Counted from the stretch's first letter, positions 1-5,459 are shown. The stretch is 5,459 nt of DNA from an uncultured Nitrospinaceae bacterium (GCA_913043155.1 CAJWLY010000105.1:1-5459), one strand, 5' to 3'. Notes: a model not told the origin generated them from the sequence alone. Program-made: numbers and translations.

Positions 1-873
1 CAAAAGAACAAGATCAGCCCCTACGCCATCTCCAATTCTCTGGTGGGGATGCTCTCGAGCGAAATTTCCATGTACTTCGGCCTGCAGGGCCGAAGCCACG
101 TAGTCTCAAACGGGTGCACCAGCTCCACCGATGCCATCGGTTACGCGTTCAACACGATTCGCTCCGGACAGGAGGACTGGTGCCTGACGGGCGGCGCGGA
201 GTCCTGTGTGACCCCCGCGATGATGTGCGGGTTCGAGCGTATGCGGGCCAACCCGGTTAACTTCAATGAGGATCCCGCCCGGGGATCACGCCCGTTCAAC
301 CGGGACCGGGAAGGGTTTGTCCTCGCCGAGGGAAGCTGGATGATGATCCTGGAAGAACTGGAACACGCCAAACAGCGCGAAGCGAGAATTTATGGAGAGG
401 TCCTCGGCTACGGCTCCACTTGCGACGCATACCACCGCGTGGCGATCATGCCTGACGGCAAACAATCGACCCGTGCAATCCGTCTCGCTCTTAAAGATGC
501 CCGGATCAACACCGAAGACGTGGACTACATCAACTTCCACGGGACCTCGACCGTCATCAATGACCGCATCGAAACAATGGCCGTCAAGAAGGCATTCAAC
601 AGCATGGCCAAGAAAATTCCTTCCAGCTCCACCAAGTCGATGATCGGACACCCGCAGGGGGCCTCGGGCGGACTCGGGGTCGCGGTTTCCCTGCTGTCTC
701 TGAAAAATGATTTTCTGACACCGACGATCAACCAGGAAAACCCGGACCCGGAATGCGATCTGGATTATGTGTCCAATGAAGGCCGCGAAAAAAAATTGCG
801 CGTTGCCGTAAGCAACTGCATTTCGTTCGGGAGCAAAAACTCAACTCTGGTGTTAAGTAAATTTGAGGGGTAG
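1..873 (+). CDS. FabF-like beta-ketoacyl-ACP synthase (KAS II type), 5' end outside window
   Basis: Decarboxylating Claisen condensation enzyme that would extend an acyl thioester with malonyl-ACP in the cytoplasm. The frame is open from base 1 and gives 290 residues before TAG. The thiolase-fold catalytic set is complete: nucleophile Cys39 (NGCTSS), His180 (NFHGTST, followed by the conserved D188 and E191), Lys212 (STKS) and His217 (IGHPQGASGG). The spacings Cys-His 141, His-His 37 and His to C-terminus 73 match E. coli FabF almost exactly (140, 37, 73 from memory), so roughly 124 residues are missing upstream and the full protein should be about 414 residues. The C-terminal loop reads SNCISFGSKN where FabF has SNSFGFGGTN: the gatekeeper Phe is kept but the Gly-Gly-Thr is replaced. 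That, and the non-standard GHPQ, suggest a specialised paralogue rather than the housekeeping FabF. The upstream genes that would show its pathway are not visible. It converges on the next gene. Family assignment is firm; substrate is unknown. Confidence 0.93.
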   Translation, partial: QKNKISPYAISNSLVGMLSSEISMYFGLQGRSHVVSNGCTSSTDAIGYAFNTIRSGQEDWCLTGGAESCVTPAMMCGFERMRANPVNFNEDPARGSRPFNRDREGFVLAEGSWMMILEELEHAKQREARIYGEVLGYGSTCDAYHRVAIMPDGKQSTRAIRLALKDARINTEDVDYINFHGTSTVINDRIETMAVKKAFNSMAKKIPSSSTKSMIGHPQGASGGLGVAVSLLSLKNDFLTPTINQENPDPECDLDYVSNEGREKKLRVAVSNCISFGSKNSTLVLSKFEG

Positions 874-888
874 AACACAACGGGCAGG

Positions 889-905
889 GCTGAACGTTCT
901 TCAGC
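889..905. terminator. Possible weak hairpin between convergent genes
   Basis: A perfect 6-bp inverted repeat, GCTGAA (889-894) and TTCAGC (900-905), with loop CGTTC, lies between the stop of the synthase gene and the end of the small minus-strand gene. Its right arm covers that gene's TGA stop. No run of T follows on either strand, so an intrinsic terminator is doubtful. The position between converging genes is the main support. Confidence 0.25.
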
Positions 906-1152
906 GGTAGGGCATCGTGTCGCCCCCGAGCTGTTTTTCTATGTCCCGTTCAAACTGATTTTCCACACGGACAAATTCCTCGAATTCCCTGGGGCTCTTG
1001 AATTCAAAGATGCGGGGCTCTTTCTGTCCGCATATCTCTTCATCCTGTTCGAGGGTCAACATATTATTTTCCACAGACTGGATAGAAAACTTTTTGCGCG
1101 TCTTGAACTTCCCAAAAATCTCCCTGTAAACCGGATCGAGATTGAGTGCCAT
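901..1152 (-). CDS. Small hypothetical protein, 83 residues
   Basis: I do not recognise this protein. It begins MALNLDPVYREIFGKF and ends GGDTMPYR. It is charged and soluble-looking, with no signal peptide and no membrane segment. A basic patch (KFKTRKKF, residues 15-22) is followed by acidic segments (LEQDEEI, residues 34-40; REFEEF, residues 55-60) and one cysteine (Cys41). The C-terminal third looks helical. The start at 1152 is chosen because AGGAG lies 7 bases upstream; the frame runs on to another ATG at 1203, but that adds 17 residues without a comparable ribosome binding site. The gene stands alone, converging on the ketosynthase and diverging from the 482-residue gene. The clear Shine-Dalgarno and ordinary codon use make it a probable real gene. 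Function unknown. Confidence 0.7.
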   Translation of the reverse strand: MALNLDPVYREIFGKFKTRKKFSIQSVENNMLTLEQDEEICGQKEPRIFEFKSPREFEEFVRVENQFERDIEKQLGGDTMPYR

Positions 1153-1159
1153 AACTGAA

Positions 1160-1164
1160 CTCCT
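1160..1164 (-). promoter_or_regulatory. Ribosome binding site of the 83-residue gene
   Basis: Reads AGGAG on the minus strand, 7 bases before the ATG at 1152. It decides the start in favour of 1152 over the in-frame ATG at 1203. Confidence 0.7.
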
Positions 1165-1343
1165 GCCTTGTTTTGGAAAAATACGACTCGCTGCTCCATC
1201 CATTCGATGAAACAGGAGGGCGTTGGGTTTGTTAATTTTTTAATGCTTGATCATGATAACTTTCGCCGGAACCAAAATCAATCCGATTGAGCCCGCCTGC
1301 CTTTTTCCAAACAGGTTAAAAAAAATCCCGCCCAAAAAAGAAA

Positions 1344-1352
1344 TGTGTTAAT
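1344..1352 (+). promoter_or_regulatory. Candidate extended -10 element
   Basis: TGT followed by GTTAAT fits the TGn-TATAAT extended -10 pattern with 4 of 6 core matches. No useful -35 lies 17 bases upstream. Transcription would begin near the A at 1359, about 14 bases before the first leader hairpin and 153 bases before the ATG at 1512. This is weak evidence, supported mainly by position. Confidence 0.25.
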
Positions 1353-1372
1353 CTCCCAATTGCGTCCGTTGG

Positions 1373-1507
1373 GGGGCAGTCGAAAAGAGTGCCCCGCCGG
1401 GTACGGCACAGTCTCCGGCCAATCAAACCAACCCGAACCTGCCGGAACACTGAATCGCCCAGCAACCTGTCTCATCCCACGAATCCTAAAAGAGCCCGCT
1501 CCGGAGA
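1373..1507 (+). promoter_or_regulatory. Possible structured mRNA leader with alternative pairing at the RBS
   Basis: Three stems follow one another. GGGGCA (1373-1378) pairs with TGCCCC (1390-1395). GCCG (1396-1399) pairs with CGGC (1404-1407) around a GGTA loop. TCCGGC (1414-1419) pairs with GCCGGA (1441-1446). The sequence TCTCCGG (1412-1418) is also a perfect 7-base complement of CCGGAGA (1501-1507), which contains the GGAG ribosome binding site of the 482-residue gene. The third hairpin and the RBS-blocking helix would exclude each other. I match it to no riboswitch class I know. Function is inferred from complementarity only, and in GC-rich DNA some such matches arise by chance. Confidence 0.3.
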
Positions 1508-1511
1508 AATC

Positions 1512-2960
1512 ATGCCACCGAAACTGACTCTCCACAAACTGGCTGAAAACCTCATCCGTGAATCGCGGGCCCCCTTCACCACCGAAGATTTTGAAAGAAG
1601 AATCCAGGAGAAGTGGCAACGCGAAATTTCCATCTCGACTCTCAATAAATTAAAGCGAAAACTTTCGAGCCATCATCGCCTCATCGGATTAGATTCCAAT
1701 GACTTTTTGCCGGTTCCGACCATCCTGCAAAAAATCGGTGGCCTTCCGTTATCCATCGGCCTGGGCAAATTTGAAACCCGCGCAAAAGTATTTTTCCCGG
1801 GACACCGCCTCATCCCCTTCGTTTCCAACGACCAGACCGAATCGGACCTCACTTTCCTTGATCCCGAGGGGAACGAAATTCCCAAACGAAAGCAATCCTT
1901 CCTCATTGAAGACATCATCCGATACTACCAGTACGCCGGCCCAAAACATTTCCCCGAAGAGATCAAGGTCAACGAGTGGATTCCCGGAAAAAGTTCGCTA
2001 GTCGTGACCGCATGGGACATCGCGTCGCTTTTGAAATCGGAAAAACTCAAAAAGGGCGACATTCTGTTAGTGAAACTCCTGGATTACGAGAAAGGGATTT
2101 TCCAGGTTCACCCCTGCACCCGGAAAGAACTGCGAGGCAGTCGACTGAAAATACGATCGCTGTTCACTGCCATGGAAGCGGCGTTGGCGCGGCTGTGCGC
2201 GAGCGATGCCTTCTGCTCGGCCGGACTCGAAAAGCAGCTCCTGTACACCCTGTTTAATGTAGACGAAAACCTGCTGCGGGTGCCCGCCTTTTCCCTGACC
2301 GATTTCCTGGAATCGCTGTCAGAACTGGAGGTCGCGGCCTGTGAAGATGGAGGGGGAAAACTGGTTCCGGGGTGGAAAAATAACCCCAGCCGACGCGGTT
2401 ACAAGGAAAAACCACGGGTCCCGAAGGGGGACACCGGGTCACTGGATAAAATTTTCCGTGACCTGGGGCTGGCTTTCAATGAGGACGAGTTCATTTCCAT
2501 TCTCTACGCCATCATGGAATCGGACACCTACAAGCTCGAATCGGTATTTAACGTGCTCTTCGGCGGCGAGGGAAAACTGTTTCACGACAAACACCAGCAC
2601 GAGGTCTTTTACCGCCACTTGAAAAAATTACTGCAAAAAATCTGCGCCGACCTCAAACAACCCGAGTCAAAACTGATCGCTCAACTGCGCCACCAGACCG
2701 TGGGGATCAAGCTGAGCCTCATCGAAATTCTGAGGTTTCTCGAAGCGAACCAGGTGGGATTAAAAGATTTGCCGCTCGACCTGCTGGAAAAGATCAACGA
2801 CTTGGATCATTTTTGCCGGGAAACGCTAACCCGCCTCGCCGACCGGTCCGGGAACCCGGATCTCAAATTCATTCGCGATGCCCGACTTGCAATCAAAATC
2901 ATTCTTCCCCACGCAGCATCTTTGGAGGAGGAAATTTTTTATCAGCTGGGCATTTTTTAG
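1512..2960 (+). CDS. Unrecognised 482-residue protein with winged-helix-like N-terminus
   Basis: I cannot name this family. Residues 5-68 look like a winged helix: a helix (HKLAENLIRES), then PFTTEDFERRI, then a helix with an ISTLNKLKRKL core, then a short strand pair (HRLIGLDSNDFLPV). Residues 90-200 are strand-rich, with FFPGHRLIPF (94-103), DLTFLDPEGNEI (112-123), a buried-looking SSLVVTAWDIASLL (161-174) and KKGDILLVKLLDY (180-192). A basic, glycine/proline-rich linker spans about 283-308. Residues 309-482 appear wholly helical. There is no signal peptide or membrane segment, so it is probably cytoplasmic and possibly nucleic-acid binding (inference from the winged helix only). The start at 1512 has GGAG 5 bases upstream; the frame extends to GTG at 1389 but that part is not protein-like. 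The gene is monocistronic and converges on miaB with a 20-base gap and no clear terminator. Confidence 0.85.
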   Translation: MPPKLTLHKLAENLIRESRAPFTTEDFERRIQEKWQREISISTLNKLKRKLSSHHRLIGLDSNDFLPVPTILQKIGGLPLSIGLGKFETRAKVFFPGHRLIPFVSNDQTESDLTFLDPEGNEIPKRKQSFLIEDIIRYYQYAGPKHFPEEIKVNEWIPGKSSLVVTAWDIASLLKSEKLKKGDILLVKLLDYEKGIFQVHPCTRKELRGSRLKIRSLFTAMEAALARLCASDAFCSAGLEKQLLYTLFNVDENLLRVPAFSLTDFLESLSELEVAACEDGGGKLVPGWKNNPSRRGYKEKPRVPKGDTGSLDKIFRDLGLAFNEDEFISILYAIMESDTYKLESVFNVLFGGEGKLFHDKHQHEVFYRHLKKLLQKICADLKQPESKLIAQLRHQTVGIKLSLIEILRFLEANQVGLKDLPLDLLEKINDLDHFCRETLTRLADRSGNPDLKFIRDARLAIKIILPHAASLEEEIFYQLGIF

Positions 2961-2980
2961 CCTAACCGCACCCCGCAAGG

Positions 2981-4372
2981 TCACTCGATCGCCGCAGGCG
3001 CGTCCGCTTTAAAGTCCACCCGCTTCCCCTCTCTTACCCTCGACACGGCCCTGCCCTTGAACGCATGGCCGAAGACTTCCTCGACCACCACAGTCACCCA
3101 GTCCCCCGGCTGGATCATTTCCCGGTCCCCGGTGAAATTGACCATCCAGTACTGGGGGTTTCGCCCTTTAAAATCCGCGCCGCGCTTAGAAGTCCGCCCT
3201 TCAACCAGCACCTCCACCTCCCGATTCAAAAACCTTCGCCCCTGTTCGCCCGTAAGTCGGTCTTGCAGCCTCATCGTTCTTTGCAGCCGCGCCGATTTTA
3301 CGGACAGCGGAACCGAGTCAGGAAAATCCTGCGCCGGCGTGTCGGGCCTGGGACTGTAGCAGAACATGTAACTGCTGCTGAACTCCACCCGCTCCATCAA
3401 TGCAAGCGTATCCTCGAATTCCGAATCCGTTTCCTCGGGAAACCCAACAATGATGTCGGTAGACAAGGAAATGTCCGGCACCTCTGCCCTGAGCGCATCG
3501 ATCAGGGCAACATATTCCTCGACCGTATGGCCGCGCCGCATTTCCTGCAGGACGCGGTTGCTCCCGCTCTGGACGGGCAGGTGCAAATGGTTGACCAGAA
3601 CGTCGATGTCCCGGTAGGCCTCGATGCATTCGCGAGTAAAATCCATAGGGTGGCTGGTGGTGAAGCGCAGGCGTTCCACGCCGGGAATCGAAGCCACGCG
3701 GTACAGCAGTTCATGAAAGGGGACGGGCTGGTCCAGCCCGCGCTTCCCGTAGGCGTTCACATTTTGTCCCAGTAAAATGATTTCCTTGGCGCCCCGGGAC
3801 ACCAGCAGCCGAACCTCCCGCTCGATTTCTTCGGCCTCCCTGCTTTTTTCCCGCCCCCGGGTGAAAGGAACCACGCAGAACGTGCAAAACTTGTCGCACC
3901 CTTTGATGATATTGACAAAAGCGCTGGGCCCCGGGTGCAGGGGGGTTTCGTTCGAGAGTTCCGGTATGCGGTAGTTTTTGGCCGAGTCGAAATGGGTCCA
4001 GACGACTGGGTGGTTCGTATTCCGCACCTCGTCCACGGCCTGAACAATATTTTCGACACCATCAGGCCCAAGAATCAGGTCAAGGAAGGGCATCTTCTGC
4101 AGCATCTGCTCCCCTTCCTGTTGGGCGAGGCAGCCCGTCACCCCCAGAATGAGGTCGGGGTTGGCCTCCTTGAGCGGCTTCAAACTCCCTGCCAGAGAGT
4201 AAATTTTCTGTTCCGCCTTTTCCCGGATCGAGCAGGTATTGATGAGAACCAGGTCTGCATCCTCCACTTCCCCGGTGCGCAGGTAGCCGGAATGGAACAA
4301 AAGAAGTTCCATCCGGCTCGTATCCGCCACATTCATCTGGCAACCGTAAGTATCCAAATAGACTTGTTTCAT
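2981..4372 (-). CDS. miaB: tRNA-2-methylthio-N6-dimethylallyladenosine synthase MiaB
   Basis: Radical-SAM methylthiotransferase that converts i6A37 to ms2i6A37 in tRNAs reading UNN codons, acting after MiaA in the cytoplasm. All three domains are present in 463 residues, close to the 474 of E. coli MiaB. The N-terminal UPF0004 domain carries the auxiliary [4Fe-4S] ligands Cys11 (YGCQMN), Cys47 (NTCSIREKA) and Cys81 (VTGCLAQQ). The radical-SAM motif CxxxCxxC is Cys159, Cys163 and Cys166 (KGCDKFCTFC). Family signatures follow: FTTSHPMDF (237-245), LHLPVQSGS (263-271) and STDIIVGFPEET (304-315). A TRAM RNA-binding domain occupies about 383-446. The start at 4372 is the only in-frame start candidate after the upstream TGA, and it lacks a Shine-Dalgarno. 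YGCQMN and NTCSIREKA favour MiaB over the related MtaB and RimO. The gene appears single, convergent with the 482-residue gene and divergent from the Xre-type regulator. Confidence 0.97.
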   Translation of the reverse strand: MKQVYLDTYGCQMNVADTSRMELLLFHSGYLRTGEVEDADLVLINTCSIREKAEQKIYSLAGSLKPLKEANPDLILGVTGCLAQQEGEQMLQKMPFLDLILGPDGVENIVQAVDEVRNTNHPVVWTHFDSAKNYRIPELSNETPLHPGPSAFVNIIKGCDKFCTFCVVPFTRGREKSREAEEIEREVRLLVSRGAKEIILLGQNVNAYGKRGLDQPVPFHELLYRVASIPGVERLRFTTSHPMDFTRECIEAYRDIDVLVNHLHLPVQSGSNRVLQEMRRGHTVEEYVALIDALRAEVPDISLSTDIIVGFPEETDSEFEDTLALMERVEFSSSYMFCYSPRPDTPAQDFPDSVPLSVKSARLQRTMRLQDRLTGEQGRRFLNREVEVLVEGRTSKRGADFKGRNPQYWMVNFTGDREMIQPGDWVTVVVEEVFGHAFKGRAVSRVREGKRVDFKADAPAAIE

Positions 4373-4380
4373 GTGGAAAG

Positions 4381-4409
4381 ACTCTAAGCGAAACCCCCTG
4401 CTTTTTCAA
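4381..4409 (-). promoter_or_regulatory. Candidate miaB promoter, possibly giving a leaderless mRNA
   Basis: On the minus strand TTGAAA (4404-4409; 5 of 6 to TTGACA) is separated by 17 bases from TAGAGT (4381-4386; 4 of 6 to TATAAT). The predicted start of transcription, near 4374, is about 2 bases before the miaB ATG at 4372. This would explain why no ribosome binding site is seen. A promoter further upstream in the AT-rich region cannot be excluded. Confidence 0.4.
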
Positions 4410-4457
4410 TCAGGAATTGCGCTCCCCAGGCGGGGCTCCCGGGCGAGACCCAGGGCA

Positions 4458-4528
4458 TTTAAATTAATATTAATTTATATAAATTTTAACTAATAATAAT
4501 TGCTTCTTGTTGATTTTAATGATTTTAT
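4458..4528. repeat. AT-rich segment with overlapping perfect palindromes
   Basis: This stretch is almost entirely A and T, in strong contrast to the surrounding genes. It contains an 18-bp perfect palindrome at 4460-4477, with arms TAAATTAAT and ATTAATTTA, which overlaps a second perfect 14-bp palindrome, AATTTATATAAATT, at 4472-4485. It sits between the divergent starts of miaB and the Xre-type gene and ends at the -35 box of the latter. It could act as an UP element, a regulator site or an easily melted region. Low-complexity AT DNA makes palindromes easily, so function is uncertain. Confidence 0.5.
4511..4528 (+). repeat. Tandem 9-bp repeat abutting the -35 box
   Basis: TGATTTTAA (4511-4519) is followed directly by TGATTTTAT (4520-4528), with 8 of 9 bases identical. 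The second copy shares its last T with the TTGACA box. Its position fits an UP element or a site for an activator or repressor. Confidence 0.5.
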
Positions 4529-4556
4529 TGACAAAAGTATCGACTTGGGCTATCCT
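4528..4556 (+). promoter_or_regulatory. Sigma-70-type promoter of the Xre-type gene
   Basis: A perfect TTGACA (4528-4533), a 17-base spacer and TATCCT (4551-4556; 4 of 6 to TATAAT) form the best promoter in the window, backed by AT-rich upstream DNA. Transcription should begin near 4563, giving a leader of about 80 bases. The leader contains CTTGA (4567-4571) and TCAAG (4596-4600), which could close a loose stem, and two copies of TGCAC (4577, 4590). It probably also serves aroB downstream. Confidence 0.7.
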
Positions 4557-4606
4557 ACCCTCATCTCTTGAAAATTTGCACAAAGTGTCTGCACGTCAAG
4601 TCACCC

Positions 4607-4619
4607 GGAAACCGTTTCC
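4607..4619. promoter_or_regulatory. Operator-like 13-bp dyad
   Basis: GGAAAC and GTTTCC flank a single central C, giving a perfect 6-bp inverted repeat with an odd centre. It lies about 44 bases after the predicted transcription start and 8 bases before the ribosome binding site of the Xre-type gene. Small Xre/Cro-type repressors usually bind dyads near their own promoters, so autoregulation is a reasonable inference. In RNA, a one-base loop would not form a stable hairpin, which favours a DNA site. Confidence 0.4.
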
Positions 4620-4627
4620 CTATATAA

Positions 4628-4634
4628 AAGGAGG
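4628..4634 (+). promoter_or_regulatory. Strong ribosome binding site of the Xre-type gene
   Basis: AAGGAGG is 9 bases before the GTG at 4644 and decides that unusual start codon. The next in-frame ATG codons (4683 and 4686) are too far downstream to use it and would remove the first helix. Confidence 0.8.
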
Positions 4635-4643
4635 GTTCACGCT

Positions 4644-4871
4644 GTGATCAAGTCTAATTCTGTCCGTCAAATCCGCGAAACCAAGATGATGAGCAAGGCG
4701 GAATTGGCACGAGAAGCCAAAGTCACTGTCCAGACAATCGACCGTATCGAGAAAGGGTACGACTGCCGGCTGGACACCAAGCGCAAGATTATCCTGGCCC
4801 TGGGCTACAAACTAGCCGACCGGTCCAGGATTTTTGCGAATGAGGACCAGGAAAGGCCCGAAAGCAACTGA
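4644..4871 (+). CDS. Small Xre/Cro-family helix-turn-helix regulator
   Basis: A 75-residue protein that is little more than one DNA-binding domain of the lambda-repressor-like fold. Residues 7-15 form the first helix (VRQIRETKM). Residues 17-24 (SKAELARE) are the positioning helix and 28-37 (TVQTIDRIEK) the recognition helix. GYDCRLDTKRKIILALGY (38-55) makes the last helices, with the usual ALGY end. The C-terminal tail is short and polar (FANEDQERPESN), with no sensor or dimerisation domain. It starts with GTG, supported by AAGGAGG 9 bases upstream. It is transcribed away from miaB and toward aroB, 136 bases on. Such proteins act as repressors or local regulators; possible targets here are its own promoter, the divergent miaB and aroB. 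The target is inferred from position only. No toxin partner is adjacent, which argues against an antitoxin role. Confidence 0.88.
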   Translation: MIKSNSVRQIRETKMMSKAELAREAKVTVQTIDRIEKGYDCRLDTKRKIILALGYKLADRSRIFANEDQERPESN

Positions 4872-5007
4872 TCAAAAATGGAAAAGGGCCGAGTGTTTCT
4901 TTTGCCGCAGTTCGGTAGAAATGACCTGGAAGACAACCGCAACTGAAGCGTAAAAATTCATATTCCGAACTCGTTTGCTGCCGGGTTCATCTGGTAATTT
5001 TCAACCC

Positions 5008-5459
5008 ATGAAAAGCTTAACCATCGATCTGACCGACAGGAGCTATGACATCCTGATCGGCCGGAATCTGTTATCGCGAACCGGGGAGTTACTGTCCAAC
5101 CGCTTGAATCCCAGTCGGGCAGTGATCGTCACCCACCCTTCTATTCGACGCCTGTTCGGCGAAAAAATCGAATCTAGCTTGACCGCCGGAGGCCATACCC
5201 CCGAGTTCATCGAGGTTCCCGAAGGAGAAGCGTCCAAATCGCTTCAACGGGCGGGGTCCGTCTACGACCGCCTGCTGGAGTTGCATTGCGACCGGCAATC
5301 AACCCTGATTGCCTTGGGCGGTGGAGTGATCGGCGATCTCACCGGTTTCATTGCCGCCACGTACCAGCGCGGAATCCCTTTCATTCAAGTACCAACCACC
5401 CTGCTCTCCCAGGTGGACAGCAGTGTCGGGGGAAAAACCGCCGTGAACCATCCTCACGG
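5008..5459 (+). CDS. aroB: 3-dehydroquinate synthase AroB, 3' end outside window
   Basis: Second enzyme of the shikimate pathway, turning DAHP into 3-dehydroquinate with catalytic NAD+ and a divalent metal in the cytoplasm; it feeds aromatic amino acid and folate synthesis. The frame is open from ATG at 5008 to the window end, giving 150 of an expected 350-370 residues. The N-terminal Rossmann-like half is visible: DRSYDILIGRNLL (10-22), VPEGEASKSL (70-79) with the conserved E-K pair, then the family hallmark GGGVIGDLTGF (104-114), the QVPTTLLSQVDSSVGGKT stretch (127-144) and VNHP (146-149). Conserved Asp110, Lys143 and His148 are in place. No good Shine-Dalgarno precedes the ATG and no convincing promoter lies in the 136-base gap, so transcription from the Xre-type gene's promoter is plausible. 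The metal-binding half is beyond the window. Confidence 0.97.
   Translation, partial: MKSLTIDLTDRSYDILIGRNLLSRTGELLSNRLNPSRAVIVTHPSIRRLFGEKIESSLTAGGHTPEFIEVPEGEASKSLQRAGSVYDRLLELHCDRQSTLIALGGGVIGDLTGFIAATYQRGIPFIQVPTTLLSQVDSSVGGKTAVNHPH

Larger units (their letters stand above)
1153..1511. other. Intergenic region between divergent genes
   Basis: This 359-base stretch separates the 83-residue gene (-) from the 482-residue gene (+). The left half (about 1225-1350) is A/T-rich with homopolymer runs (T6 near 1235, A8 near 1318, A6 near 1334) and plausibly holds promoters for both genes. I find no pair of consensus -35 and -10 boxes on either strand. The right half (1373-1507) is GC-rich and can form hairpins, annotated separately. 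The frame of the downstream gene stays open back to a GTG at 1389, but the encoded segment is Pro/Arg-rich and unlike a folded domain, so I treat it as non-coding. Confidence 0.6.

Noticed and set aside
286..651. Long open frame on the minus strand inside the ketosynthase gene.
   Set aside because: Antisense shadow of a gene with complete family motifs; its translation has no recognisable features.
1153..1203. Longer start of the 83-residue gene at the ATG at 1203.
   Set aside because: No Shine-Dalgarno comparable to AGGAG before the ATG at 1152, which itself lies inside the extension.
1248..1258. TGATCATGATA near-palindrome in the spacer, considered as an operator.
   Set aside because: Only an 8-bp perfect core in A/T-rich DNA, with no second copy or promoter alignment.
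1297..1315. CCTG/CAGG inverted repeat next to an A-run, considered as a terminator or attenuator.
   Set aside because: Four base pairs plus a bulged extension is too weak, and the adjacent A-run is on the wrong side for termination on the minus strand.
1389..1511. Upstream extension of the 482-residue protein to a GTG at 1389 (41 extra residues).
   Set aside because: The added segment is Pro/Arg/Ser-rich and not protein-like, the GTG has no clear ribosome binding site, and ATG at 1512 has GGAG 5 bases upstream.
3065..3775. 236-codon plus-strand frame opposite miaB.
   Set aside because: Shadow of the unambiguous MiaB frame; its composition is biased toward Pro, His and Arg, as expected from antisense codons.
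4411..4457. GC-rich block with short inverted repeats (CCCC-AGGC-GGGG and CCCGGG) upstream of miaB.
   Set aside because: Stems of about 4 bp without a T-tract; probably base-composition noise beside the AT-rich segment.
4855..4890. GGCCC and GGGCC arms followed by a T-containing stretch, as a possible terminator after the Xre-type gene.
   Set aside because: Only 5 bp of stem with a 26-base loop, overlapping the coding end, and the T-tract is interrupted.
4878..4946. 22-codon frame (ATG to TGA) between the Xre-type gene and aroB.
   Set aside because: No ribosome binding site, very short, and no recognisable leader-peptide pattern such as a run of aromatic codons.

Overview
The window reads as chromosomal, moderately GC-rich bacterial DNA. 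Five genes lie on both strands, with one sharply AT-rich intergenic stretch. Two genes are cut by the window edges. MiaB, AroB and a FabF-like synthase are widespread in bacteria and do not fix the taxon. A Gram-negative relative of the Deltaproteobacteria or Nitrospinota would fit the codon style, but this is a low-confidence impression.

Layout. Positions 1-873 (+) hold the C-terminal two thirds of a FabF-like beta-ketoacyl-ACP synthase. It converges on a small unrecognised 83-residue gene at 901-1152 (-). Next comes a 359-base spacer with few coding signs. Its right half could fold into three consecutive stem-loops upstream of an unrecognised 482-residue protein with a winged-helix-like N-terminus, at 1512-2960 (+). 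That gene converges, with a 20-base gap, on miaB at 2981-4372 (-). The 271-base region between miaB and a small Xre-type regulator at 4644-4871 (+) carries divergent promoter candidates, AT-rich palindromes, a 9-bp tandem repeat and an operator-like dyad. The window ends inside aroB, which starts at 5008 (+).

How the genes relate. There is no obvious single pathway. AroB supplies the shikimate pathway, MiaB modifies A37 of tRNAs, and the ketosynthase extends acyl chains. The regulator and aroB lie in the same direction 136 bases apart and may be co-transcribed from the strong-looking promoter at 4528-4556. I see no transposase, integrase, CRISPR array, tRNA or rRNA gene.

The least explained parts are the 482-residue protein together with its leader, which has two mutually exclusive pairings around the ribosome binding site, and the dense regulatory region in front of the Xre-type gene. 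I do not see convincing evidence for a complete new multi-gene system.
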